Assembly (NCBI RefSeq): GCF_020554865.1
Contig: NZ_JAJCIC010000023.1
Coordinates: 14,757 to 78,756, forward strand
Reading direction: 5' to 3'
Length of the DNA stretch: 64,000 bases
DNA from: Lacrimispora sp. 210928-DFI.3.58
Lineage (GTDB): Bacteria > Bacillota > Clostridia > Lachnospirales > Lachnospiraceae
Shown: positions 35,706-42,115 of the stretch, piece after piece
Layout: every line of letters begins with the position of its first letter
Position numbering within the stretch: the stretch's first letter is position 1
Notes under the pieces: model-generated
Database searches by the model: none
What the model saw: only the letters and a program-made list of their open reading frames with translations
Told to the model about the DNA's origin: nothing
Program-made: the position numbers and the translations under genes

Positions 35706-35747
35706 TGCCCGCAAGCCCTTGATTTTACTGGCTTTGCAGGCACTTTT
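35706..35747 (+). terminator. Possible terminator of the structured RNA
   Basis: TGCCCGCAAGCC pairs with GGCTTTGCAGGCA around an AT-rich loop and CTTTTC follows. The U-run is short. Confidence 0.45.
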
Positions 35748-35759
35748 CTGACCCGGTTA

Positions 35760-35847
35760 GTTCATCACTTTTTAGGCGTATGTTCATCACTTTTTAGGCG
35801 TGTGTTCATCACTTTTTAGGCATCTGTTCATCACTTTTTAGGCGTCT
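35760..35847. repeat. Four tandem 22-bp iterons next to the Rep-like gene
   Basis: Four head-to-tail copies share GTTCATCACTTTTTAGGC and differ only in the last few bases (35760, 35782, 35804, 35826). The exact 22-bp period equals two helical turns, typical of initiator-binding iterons at plasmid origins. They adjoin the 3' end of the Rep-like gene, the last copy touching its stop codon. Confidence 0.8.
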
Positions 35848-36770
35848 CACAATACAATCTCAACACCTACGATGGACCGATTCTCCTTCACTTCATGGTA
35901 TCCGGCAATATATTTTTCTTCTACCAAAGTATCCAATATCTTGCAAACCGCATCATGAATCTTTTTCTTTTTATTCGACCAACTGGATTTTGATGCATAA
36001 TCTTCACTCTTATATCCCAATACAGCGTATAACCCTTTTTCTGTCTGGGTCTTCTGGTCATACCACTGGTAACTGATTTTTCTGCTTACCATCTTGTTTT
36101 TCTTGTTCTTCATTAAGGCGATCCGTTTTGTTAAGTATCTTTTCATGACAATGGCTTCATTCGTATCCGGCAGTTTTTTATGTGTCTTAAATACCTGCAC
36201 CGGAACATCGACAATCTGCTCAAGCAATTCAGCGTATGTATATAAAGCCGGTGTCTCCAAAAGCTTATACCCTTCTACCGTAATCTGATTTCCCAGCCTT
36301 ACATCCACCTTTGACAACGGAAGCAGGTAGCTTTCATAAGTGACTGTAGCGTTCTTTCCAATTTTTTTCCTCGCCCGGAGTTCGTCTGTGCAGTTGATCA
36401 ATATATCAATATGCCGCAGTTTTTCAATTTCGTAGGCAAGTCTTTCCTTTTGCTCTTCCAGCATACCCTGTTCATCATTCCCGGACATGACACGCATCAC
36501 CATCTGCAGCGTAAAATTGTCATGCCCATATTTGTGCAAGGTATAGATGGCATCCATAATTGCCATATCATATAGCGTGACGTCACCTGTATACCTTACA
36601 TGTTGATCTTCATGCAATAAATTGACGATTGTGGTTAATCTGTTTTGCGGGTTAACGATTACATCGAAATTCCCTATATCAATCAACCCTTCATTTCTGC
36701 TGATAACCTGGCTTACCTTCGTATTATTCATGTATTCCTTTTTTATATCTGATAATCCGCTTTTTTCCAT
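35847..36770 (-). CDS. Replication-initiator-like protein
   Basis: A 307-residue protein with two probable winged-helix regions: LYDMAIMDAIYTLHKYGHDN (about 70-90) with the following helices, and KKIHDAVCKILDTLVEEKYI near the C-terminus. The arrangement, size and tandem iterons at its 3' end suggest an iteron-binding plasmid initiator, but I cannot name a Rep family with certainty. The ATG at 36770 has AAAGGAG nine bases upstream. A transcription regulator is the alternative. The charged middle (ALMKNKKNKMVSRKISYQW) fits DNA binding. Confidence 0.6.
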   Translation of the reverse strand: MEKSGLSDIKKEYMNNTKVSQVISRNEGLIDIGNFDVIVNPQNRLTTIVNLLHEDQHVRYTGDVTLYDMAIMDAIYTLHKYGHDNFTLQMVMRVMSGNDEQGMLEEQKERLAYEIEKLRHIDILINCTDELRARKKIGKNATVTYESYLLPLSKVDVRLGNQITVEGYKLLETPALYTYAELLEQIVDVPVQVFKTHKKLPDTNEAIVMKRYLTKRIALMKNKKNKMVSRKISYQWYDQKTQTEKGLYAVLGYKSEDYASKSSWSNKKKKIHDAVCKILDTLVEEKYIAGYHEVKENRSIVGVEIVL

Positions 36771-36825
36771 GTTCCGCATCTCCTTTATTTTATTTTTCAA
36801 AATAATTATGGAGATGCTGAGGCCG

Positions 36826-36838
36826 TTATAGGTTTTAC
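36826..36838 (-). promoter_or_regulatory. 13-bp box upstream of the Rep-like gene
   Basis: Identical to the box at 34623 before the helicase gene; on the minus strand it places TATAAC as a possible -10 about 55 bases before the start codon. Confidence 0.5.
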
Positions 36839-36840
36839 AG

Positions 36841-36871
36841 CAAAAAAGCCGGGATTAGCTTTTCCCAGCCT
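36841..36871 (-). terminator. Terminator of the tRNA array
   Basis: On the minus strand GCTGGGA pairs with TCCCGGC and is followed by six T residues, directly after the last tRNA. Confidence 0.85.
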
Positions 36872-36880
36872 TACAATAAA

Positions 36881-36966
36881 CGACAGCGGCAGGGTTCGAA
36901 CCTGCAAATCAGCCATTCTGATCTTCCGAATTCCAGCCGGATGCGTTACCATTGCGCCACACTGCC
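36881..36966 (-). tRNA. tRNA-Ser (GGA)
   Basis: Cloverleaf with acceptor GGCAGTG/CGCTGTC, anticodon loop CTGGAAT in stem TCCGG/TCGGA, T-arm GGTTCGAACC and a long variable arm (ATCAG/CTGAT). The long arm supports serine identity. No CCA is encoded. Eighth and last in the array. Confidence 0.88.
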
Positions 36967-36975
36967 ATATTTTCA

Positions 36976-37060
36976 TACCCCTGGTGAGATTCGAACTCAC
37001 ACACGCTTTTGGGCGTCTGGAACCTTAATCCAGTGCATATGCCAATTCTGCTACAGGGGC
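36976..37060 (-). tRNA. tRNA-Leu (AAG)
   Basis: Acceptor GCCCCTG/CAGGGGT, anticodon stem CTGGA/TCCAG with loop TTAAGGT giving anticodon AAG, T-arm GAGTTCGAATCTC, and a long variable arm. A Leu tRNA with A34 is uncommon in bacteria and would need A-to-I editing to read CUC. Confidence 0.85.
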
Positions 37061-37065
37061 ATAAA

Positions 37066-37153
37066 CGCTTGCGAAGGGACTCGAACCCTTAACCCGGAAC
37101 CTCTCCGGGCACTACATTAGCGGTGTAGCTGCTTACCGTTCGCACACACAAGC
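37066..37153 (-). tRNA. tRNA-Ser (GCT)
   Basis: Acceptor GCTTGTG/CGCAAGC, anticodon stem CTACA/TGTAG with loop CCGCTAA (anticodon GCT), long variable arm CCCGG...CCGGG, T-arm GGGTTCGAGTCCC. Confidence 0.9.
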
Positions 37154-37158
37154 ATAAA

Positions 37159-37244
37159 CGGAGACTGAGGGATTCGAACCCCCGGACCGGTTCCGGCCTC
37201 CGGTTTTCAGGACTGGTGCATTCATCCATCTCTGCCAAATCTCC
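37159..37244 (-). tRNA. tRNA-Ser (TGA)
   Basis: Acceptor GGAGATT/AGTCTCC, anticodon loop CCTGAAA (anticodon TGA) on a stem CCAGT/ACCGG with one mismatch, long variable arm rich in CCGG, T-arm GGGTTCGAATCCC. Confidence 0.88.
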
Positions 37245-37248
37245 ATCG

Positions 37249-37329
37249 TACTGACAGCCGGACTTGAACCGGCACGGATCTCTCCACCAGGTTCTGAGCC
37301 TAGAGCGTCTGCCATTCCGCCATGTCAGC
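37249..37329 (-). tRNA. tRNA-Leu (CAG)
   Basis: Acceptor GCTGACA/TGTCAGT, anticodon stem CTAGG/CCTGG with loop CTCAGAA (anticodon CAG), medium-long variable arm, T-arm CCGGTTCAAGTCCGG. Confidence 0.88.
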
Positions 37330-37333
37330 AAAG

Positions 37334-37419
37334 TAGGTGGAGCAGGATTTGAACCTGCGTTGTTTCTTACGTAACGGATTTACAGTCCGCCGCCTTCGGC
37401 CAGCTCGGCACATCCACCT
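37334..37419 (-). tRNA. tRNA-Tyr (GTA)
   Basis: Acceptor AGGTGGA/TCCACCT, anticodon loop CTGTAAA (anticodon GTA) on stem CGGA/TCCG, long variable arm as in bacterial tyrosine tRNAs, T-arm GCAGGTTCAAATCCTGC. Confidence 0.9.
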
Positions 37420-37423
37420 ATAT

Positions 37424-37493
37424 GTGACCAGAGGGAATCGAACCCTCGTGAGCGGATCCACAATCCGCCGTTCTGCCTCTGAACTATGGCCAC
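37424..37493 (-). tRNA. tRNA-His (GTG)
   Basis: Acceptor GTGGCCA/TGGTCAC including the histidine-specific G at -1 paired with C73, anticodon loop TTGTGGA (anticodon GTG) on stem GCGGA/TCCGC, T-arm GAGGGTTCGATTCCCTC. Confidence 0.9.
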
Positions 37494-37495
37494 AG

Positions 37496-37569
37496 TGACC
37501 CCCGCGGGACTTGAACCCTGCGCTGCCGCCTTGAAAGGGCGGTGTCCTGTCCGACTAGACCAGGGGGCC
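37496..37569 (-). tRNA. tRNA-Glu (TTC)
   Basis: Acceptor GGCCCCC/GGGGGTC, anticodon loop CTTTCAA (anticodon TTC) on stem CCGCC/GGCGG, T-arm GCAGGGTTCAAGTCCC. First tRNA in transcription order. Confidence 0.9.
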
Positions 37570-37601
37570 GTATACAGGAGTATTGTACTCCTGCAGATTA
37601 T

Positions 37602-37844
37602 TTACGCTGTTTTCCTCACCACATCTTTATCAACTACCAGAATATCATCTATCTTACAGCCGAATACAGCCGCCAGTACGACCAGATTATCTACGGTTGG
37701 GAGTGTGGTTCCATTCTGCCATTTGTAAATAGCCTGCGGTGTTCCGAATCCGAAGATATTCTGTAAGTCCTTGACGGTCAGACCGGCATCCTTTCTCATT
37801 TTTGTGATATTCGCTCCTGTTGCTGCCACATTGATTGTCGGCAT
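37602..37844 (-). CDS. XRE-family regulator, SPQAVYKW type (80 aa)
   Basis: Start taken at ATG 37844 (MPTINVAATGANI), nine bases after AAAAAGGAGG. Helix-turn-helix LTVKDLQNIFGFGTPQAIYK is followed by WQNGTTLPTVDNLVVLA, closely like the regulators at 26615 and 31234. It lies directly upstream of the tRNA array and could share its transcript. Its own transcript passes a small ORF and an attenuator hairpin first. Confidence 0.85.
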   Translation of the reverse strand: MPTINVAATGANITKMRKDAGLTVKDLQNIFGFGTPQAIYKWQNGTTLPTVDNLVVLAAVFGCKIDDILVVDKDVVRKTA

Positions 37845-37869
37845 TGTATTTGTCCTCCTTTTTGCACAT

Positions 37870-37899
37870 AAAAAACCGCCTGCCCAACAGGACAAGCGG
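37870..37899 (-). terminator. Attenuator-like terminator before the XRE gene
   Basis: On the minus strand CCGCTTGTCC TGTT GGGCAGGCGG forms a ten-pair stem (some G-U) followed by TTTTTT. It sits between the 44-codon ORF and the XRE ribosome binding site. Confidence 0.7.
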
Positions 37900-37935
37900 C
37901 ATGCAAAAATTCGGTTTGATGTGAAAGCGGAAGTA

Positions 37936-38070
37936 TCACGTCATGAAACCATTGCAATCCAGGTAACTGTCTCTGTATGAGCGCACAACACGAAGTCCCT
38001 CGTATTCATGTTCGAGTGACAGGCTGCTATGGCTATACAGATATACGGATGCAATGACTCTGTTCATCAT
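37936..38070 (-). CDS. 44-aa leader/small protein upstream of the XRE gene
   Basis: ATG at 38070 follows AAAGGAG and opens a frame starting MMNRVIASVYLYSHSS and ending GFMT. It lies between the promoter with an inverted repeat (38112) and the attenuator (37870). The beginning MNRVIAS recalls MNRIAA in the leader before rtcB. Leader-peptide function is inference. Confidence 0.55.
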   Translation of the reverse strand: MMNRVIASVYLYSHSSLSLEHEYEGLRVVRSYRDSYLDCNGFMT

Positions 38071-38111
38071 GACGGTTCTCCTTTCCGGGCCTCTGCCCTT
38101 ATTTCCTTCGT

Positions 38112-38133
38112 CCTGTGATTATGATATCACAGG
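38112..38133. promoter_or_regulatory. Operator-like inverted repeat at a promoter -10
   Basis: CCTGTGAT-TATGAT-ATCACAGG is a perfect 8-bp inverted repeat. On the minus strand it contains a -10 TATCAT with ATGACA 17 bases upstream, so a bound protein, perhaps the XRE product, would block this promoter. Confidence 0.65.
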
Positions 38134-38176
38134 ATTCTAGTTTTGTCATTCTACTTGTGGTATAAATTTCACCGTT

Positions 38177-38503
38177 TCATTTGCTTGCATTTTTCTTATC
38201 TTCTTCTATTTTTGCAAATAACCATCCGTACTCATACATTTTCATGCACATATGTCTCTGAATGTCAAAAAGATAATTTATCATGTCCTCCACATCCTCG
38301 TCTTCTCCATCGCCAATCCCCAGCCGTTCACACAGTTTTCTGTTTAAATCAAAAATTTTACTGTATGTCTCTTCGCAGAATTTTCCTTCCCCATACTCGT
38401 TCTCCACATATCTGCTCTCTTCCACAGGATAATCCCTCAGGTTTAAAGAACCGTTCATCAGATCATAAACCAATTGTTTGAATTTCTGGCTGTTTCTTTC
38501 CAT
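38177..38503 (-). CDS. Unrecognised small acidic protein (108 aa)
   Basis: Function not recognised. Begins MERNSQKFKQLVYDLMNGSL with TAAGGAGAG upstream; acidic centre GIGDGEDEDVEDMINYLFD; lysine-rich end. Probably helical. It is divergent from the small XRE gene at 38608 across an inverted repeat. Confidence 0.65.
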   Translation of the reverse strand: MERNSQKFKQLVYDLMNGSLNLRDYPVEESRYVENEYGEGKFCEETYSKIFDLNRKLCERLGIGDGEDEDVEDMINYLFDIQRHMCMKMYEYGWLFAKIEEDKKNASK

Positions 38504-38524
38504 TACTTTCTCTCCTTACGTCTT

Positions 38525-38544
38525 AGTGTTCTTATGCGAACACT
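38525..38544. promoter_or_regulatory. Inverted repeat between divergent genes
   Basis: AGTGTTC-TTATGC-GAACACT is a perfect 7-bp inverted repeat 21 bases upstream of the minus-strand gene at 38503 and 64 bases before the XRE gene at 38608, a likely operator. Confidence 0.6.
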
Positions 38545-38607
38545 ATTCTTGTTAAAAAAATCAAGTGATAATTGATAAAAGCAATTTCACTCGAAACGAG
38601 GTAACTC

Positions 38608-38820
38608 ATGATAAAATACGACAAACTTTGGGAAACCATGCGTCAAAAAGGCATCACACAATATGACCTGTACACAAAACATAATGTCAACCGTTCACAG
38701 CTTAACCGGCTCCGCCACAATCAAAATGTAGAAACAAATACCATTGATAAACTGTGCAATATTCTTCATTGCCGCGTGGAAGATATCATGGAACATTTTG
38801 ACGATGACAATCTTTTCTAA
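38608..38820 (+). CDS. Small XRE/Cro-type regulator (70 aa)
   Basis: A compact Cro-like protein: KGITQYDLYTKHNVNRSQLN is the helix-turn-helix and the C-terminus has the common ILHCRVEDIMEH end. Such 70-residue regulators are frequent in Gram-positive integrative elements. GAGG lies six bases before the ATG. Confidence 0.85.
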   Translation: MIKYDKLWETMRQKGITQYDLYTKHNVNRSQLNRLRHNQNVETNTIDKLCNILHCRVEDIMEHFDDDNLF

Positions 38821-38852
38821 ACAGAGAATCTGCTTTCCCGGCAGGTTCCTTT

Positions 38853-39287
38853 TTAACTCCGAATCCTTGCTATGAGTCCATCAATTTCCAGATGCCGGCC
38901 TAATCCCACTAAATAAGGGATTTCCTTGTCTGCAGTAATGCTCACAAAAGTTCTGGTCCACACTGCTCTCCCAATTTCCTTGTCATAAACATATACCTCA
39001 AATTCCTGCATAGGCGGCATAATATCAGCATTGAATAGGATTTTTCCACTGGGGTTCCTCTTCAATCTTCCTATCTGTATCCTATCTTTTTCAAGATACT
39101 GTATCAACCGATCTACTCTCTGGATCTTATCCAGCAGTTCTGACAGGATTTCCTGCCGCAGTGCTTCTTCGGCAGTGACATCTGTTTTCACCAGAAAATG
39201 AAGGATTTCATCCTCCCTCCGCATCAGAAACCTTTCACCTGCATCTCTGATCTCCTGCAGTTCCTCTGCAAATGACTTATCTTTCAT
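38853..39287 (-). CDS. DUF5348-like protein (144 aa)
   Basis: Start taken at ATG 39287 with AAGGAG six bases upstream. A helical N-terminal part (LDKIQRVDRLIQYLEKDR) leads into a small beta domain with IGRLKRNPSGKILFNADIMP, which resembles DUF5348 proteins of Firmicutes mobile elements. The family assignment is tentative. It follows an XRE gene in the same direction. Confidence 0.6.
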   Translation of the reverse strand: MKDKSFAEELQEIRDAGERFLMRREDEILHFLVKTDVTAEEALRQEILSELLDKIQRVDRLIQYLEKDRIQIGRLKRNPSGKILFNADIMPPMQEFEVYVYDKEIGRAVWTRTFVSITADKEIPYLVGLGRHLEIDGLIARIRS

Positions 39288-39340
39288 GCTCTGCTCCTTC
39301 GTAAATGGTATGAAAAAAGGATGACCACAATCAGCCATCC

Positions 39341-39661
39341 TCATTTCTCAAGACTTCTTACAAAAGTCATTAGCATTTCCCGTTCTTTTAATTCCAGCTT
39401 ATCCCATTCCTTCAACAGTTCCCTCTGTTCTTCCGTCAGATCTGGAAAACCGCCTTCCGCAGTAAAGAACTGTGCCAGGGATATCCCCAAAGCATCGCAT
39501 ATCTTTTCCAGTGTAAGCACCGTCGGCACACTGGCTCCTGTCATAATATTGGCAAGCGCCGTCTGTGACATTCCTGTCAGTTGGGACAGTCTGTATTTCG
39601 TCATATGATGCTTTTGGCATAATTCCTTCATATGGTATGGGATATACTCATCTGCACGCAA
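39341..39661 (-). CDS. XRE-family regulator (106 aa)
   Basis: Helix-turn-helix MTKYRLSQLTGMSQTALANI followed by VPTVLTLEKICDALGISLAQ. The C-terminus is a helical tail (LTEEQRELLKEWDKLELKER), typical of element-borne repressors. The reading frame opens with TTG, eight bases after GGAG; a downstream ATG at 39631 would lose the first helix. Confidence 0.85.
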   Translation of the reverse strand: MRADEYIPYHMKELCQKHHMTKYRLSQLTGMSQTALANIMTGASVPTVLTLEKICDALGISLAQFFTAEGGFPDLTEEQRELLKEWDKLELKEREMLMTFVRSLEK

Positions 39662-39740
39662 GTAATATGCTCCTCTCCTCTTATTCTTCCATGTTCATTT
39701 TACCCCGGCAGAAGAGGTTTGATTAGAACCATATTACTTG
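39659..39740. promoter_or_regulatory. Spaced inverted repeat upstream of the XRE gene
   Basis: CAAGTAATATG (39659-39669) is repeated inverted as CATATTACTTG (39730-39740). The first copy covers the start codon and the second lies 70 bases upstream, fitting an autorepressor. Confidence 0.55.
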
Positions 39741-39896
39741 AGCATATACTAAATAATACTTTCGTATTTTGGTAAAAAAATAAGGATTATTTTTATTATA
39801 AAGCTGTCGGCATCCATTCGCAATCGAAATAATTCGACAAAGTTCGACACCGATTCAGCCTTTTATATAACGGCTCATTATAATCATACTGATACA

Positions 39897-39938
39897 GAAA
39901 AACGGCGTATCGCCTCTAACATAAGGTGTTACGCCGTA
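39897..39938 (-). terminator. Terminator after the SMI1-like gene
   Basis: On the minus strand ACGGCGTAACACC pairs with CGATACGCCGT (small bulge) and is followed by TTTTTC. The remaining bases between 39741 and 39896 hold nothing I can identify. Confidence 0.75.
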
Positions 39939-39951
39939 TAAAACGCTGTGT

Positions 39952-40584
39952 TTACTCCACGATCCCGGCCAGTTCCCCATAACTGAAATAATCAGAATCA
40001 TCCAGTTCAAGTGTTTTGTCTACATAATATTCAAGCCAGTCCAGGAAACTCATCGTGCGATGATCTGCCGGATTGATCAGAGGATAGATTCCCGCATCAT
40101 TAGCAAGATCATAATACCAGACAGTTCCATAGGTTTCCTTATCCTCCGTATTTACAATCAATATGCTGTACATACCGCAGCCCTCATGGCACAGAAGGAT
40201 ATAGCCCGCATCCACATTCATTTCCCCTGTCTCGTAGATGGCGTCATATTCTTCGTCGGAAAGCTTCATGATATTCAGCGGTTTCCTGACAGTAAAGGGA
40301 AATTTCTTATCCACTTCCACTTTGATTTCTCTGTTTTTATGCCCTCCTACAATACTATACAGACCATAAAAAGGCTGCGTTCCGCTGGCTGCTATCGACG
40401 TAACAAACCGCCGGTAATCTTCTGGAAGGGAGATTCCATTCCTCTTTTCATATTCAGCAGCAGCTTGCTCCGTCAGAGGCTCGCCCCACTTTGGAGGAAA
40501 CTCGCCACATGAAAATTTAGGATGCTTCTGTGACAGTTTTCCCATTTTTTTCATGATTTCCTGAATCCGAACGTTTATATCCAT
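39952..40584 (-). CDS. SMI1/KNR4 (SUKH) family protein, immunity-like
   Basis: A 210-residue SUKH-fold protein: EYEKRNGISLPEDYRRFVT and the following PFYGLYSIVGG are the typical core, and the acidic EDKETYGTVWYYDLANDAG matches the second half. SUKH proteins commonly serve as immunity proteins against contact-dependent nuclease toxins. No toxin gene is adjacent. It lies 28 bases after the DUF5131 gene and probably shares its SOS-like promoter. Start at the ATG 40584; a GTG seven codons earlier is possible. Confidence 0.82.
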   Translation of the reverse strand: MDINVRIQEIMKKMGKLSQKHPKFSCGEFPPKWGEPLTEQAAAEYEKRNGISLPEDYRRFVTSIAASGTQPFYGLYSIVGGHKNREIKVEVDKKFPFTVRKPLNIMKLSDEEYDAIYETGEMNVDAGYILLCHEGCGMYSILIVNTEDKETYGTVWYYDLANDAGIYPLINPADHRTMSFLDWLEYYVDKTLELDDSDYFSYGELAGIVE

Positions 40585-40611
40585 CTTTTCTTCTGTCTCC
40601 TTCACACATAT

Positions 40612-41343
40612 TCATTTTCTGCTGGCTATATATTCAATTCCGGCTTTGGATGCCTGAACCATCTGGTCTTTTCGGTCAATACGGTATATTCTGTTACCTT
40701 TGCGGAAATTGGCTCCGGTCTGTTTAAAATGAAATGAAACATTTGCTTCCACGCACTGTCTCCAGGAATCCAGTACCCATGCAAAATCACAGATTCTGGC
40801 ATTCTCTCCGGATTCGCCGCCACAGGTCACTTGCTCAATCTGCCCGGTTTTCAGATAGTTGCGGATATCAACCGGTTCCAGCATAGGCTCGTGGATCACC
40901 TGTCTATGCTGTATCGGAAGAGACAGGAATATTGGAAGGCGGCTGTCCGCTCTGGCCTGATCCTCGCAGGTGCAGATTATTGTCACATTATCATAACCTT
41001 CTCCCCAATCATTGGGAATACAGTCCAAGAATCGGTGAATCCGCTTCGTGATAATAACAAAGTCCAGATCCGGCCTCATTTTTATCATATTCCATATATC
41101 CGGTCTCCACACATCAGCTTCTTCAATGAAAAAATCAGATGTCATGCAGGTATAGACCGGTTCGTTATCCGGTTTCAGCTTATACTCTTTTTGGCGGTTT
41201 CGCCTGAGTGGCAAATCAAAAGCCGCTGTCTTTGACACAATACTGCTGTCCTTACCAAACTCAGCATCACGCCGATACACATAGCAGTTTAAGCAGCCGG
41301 GACTTATTTTGCGGCAGCCATGCCATGGATTCCAGATCGCCAT
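40612..41343 (-). CDS. DUF5131 (phage Gp37/Gp68-like) family protein
   Basis: The 243-residue product has the family signature at the start, AIWNPWHGCRKISPGCLNCY, with three cysteines resembling an iron-sulphur or radical-SAM-like cluster, then FVIITKRIHRFLDCIPNDWG and CGGESGENARICDFAW. Such proteins occur in phages and mobile elements, often next to TcmP-like partners, but biochemical function is not established. AAAGGAG lies before the ATG. A consensus promoter with a LexA-like box is immediately upstream. Confidence 0.85.
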   Translation of the reverse strand: MAIWNPWHGCRKISPGCLNCYVYRRDAEFGKDSSIVSKTAAFDLPLRRNRQKEYKLKPDNEPVYTCMTSDFFIEEADVWRPDIWNMIKMRPDLDFVIITKRIHRFLDCIPNDWGEGYDNVTIICTCEDQARADSRLPIFLSLPIQHRQVIHEPMLEPVDIRNYLKTGQIEQVTCGGESGENARICDFAWVLDSWRQCVEANVSFHFKQTGANFRKGNRIYRIDRKDQMVQASKAGIEYIASRK

Positions 41344-41361
41344 GTGTTCTCCTTTTTAATG

Positions 41362-41412
41362 CGAACATTTGTTCTTTACCTGAATTATAATGCAGTTTTT
41401 ATCGTCCGTCAA
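41362..41412 (-). promoter_or_regulatory. Promoter with LexA (DinR)-like box
   Basis: On the minus strand TTGACG (41407-41412) and TATAAT (41384-41389) are 17 bases apart. Just downstream, CGAACATTTGTTCT (41362-41375, plus strand) matches the Gram-positive LexA box CGAAC-N4-GTTC. Binding there would block transcription until DNA damage. Confidence 0.65.
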
Positions 41413-41535
41413 TATTCTAAAAATTTCTACGCTTTCTTTCCCACAAATTTTATTGTAATATATTGATAAGCGCCATCCGTTTCCATAATACTGATATCAG
41501 GCTGGGCCAAACGCACTGTAAAAAGGAGAACACTT

Positions 41536-41964
41536 ATGACAACCATGACGATTATAGAAAAATGCCGGGAACGGTTTCAGGAAATACCGGAACTGCAAAA
41601 GAAATATTCACATACAGAGGAAAGCACCCGTGTGAATGACTGGAAATTGAAAAATCTGGAGAAGGAATACGCCCTTCTTTCAAAGCTTCTGGGCGTAATT
41701 GAGGAAAATGAGGAAGAGCTGCCGGAGCCCGTACTGTTTCGCACCTCTAACTTCTTAAAAGAGGAACGCCTGAACGCCTATGCTTCTGTGCCGGATGTCA
41801 GGAAACTCTGTACGGGAAAGCATGATCTTTTTGTTGTCAGCGAGTACATAGAAGGGAAAAGACCCACGGATATCGCAAAAACGCTTGACATTTCTGTCGC
41901 CCGCGTTCTGGATGTTCTGGATAATGTTAAGAGACGATGTCTCTGGTCTGATAAGAAATCATAG
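41536..41964 (+). CDS. Unrecognised protein with HTH-like C-terminus (142 aa)
   Basis: Function not recognised. AAAAGGAG precedes the ATG. The N-terminal half is helical (LKNLEKEYALLSKLLGVIEE) and the end, YIEGKRPTDIAKTLDISVAR, looks like the last region of a sigma-factor-type helix-turn-helix, as in small phage regulators. Confidence 0.65.
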   Translation: MTTMTIIEKCRERFQEIPELQKKYSHTEESTRVNDWKLKNLEKEYALLSKLLGVIEENEEELPEPVLFRTSNFLKEERLNAYASVPDVRKLCTGKHDLFVVSEYIEGKRPTDIAKTLDISVARVLDVLDNVKRRCLWSDKKS

Positions 41965-42115
41965 GAACCGACATGGAAAAGGCCAGAGAGTGTTTATTCC
42001 CTGGTCTTCCCTTCTTCTTTCTTGAGTTTTTCTATTGATTTGCCCGGATCAGAGTCTTGTCTTCATTGAAGGAATACCGCATCTTGCTGTCTGTCCGAAC
42101 AATTTCCTCTCTCAT

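Larger units (their letters stand above)
34718..35747 (+). ncRNA. Candidate large structured RNA (about 1 kb), ROOL/GOLLD-like by context
   Basis: No credible gene lies between 34539 and 35846, yet the DNA is not random. Stable hairpins: GCCGTG-CACGGC (34948-34964), GCCC-GGGC (34974-34985), GCCCG-CGGGC (34996-35011), CTTCCAG-CTGGAAG (35251-35280), a nested GGCTGC/TGCCAG-CTGGCA/GCAGCC (35620-35651), GGTTACT-AGTAACC (35661-35687) and a final terminator-like stem (35706-35742) followed by CTTTTC. GTTCTGGC (34718) can pair with GCCAGAAC (34828). Size, position beside a tRNA array and a phage-plasmid-like context resemble the large ornate RNAs ROOL and GOLLD, but I cannot match a consensus. The strand is inferred from the last hairpin only. 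Confidence 0.45.

Noticed and set aside
38525..38544. LexA box
   Set aside because: The inverted repeat is GTTC-N6-GAAC, the reverse of the LexA arrangement, so it was called only an operator-like repeat.
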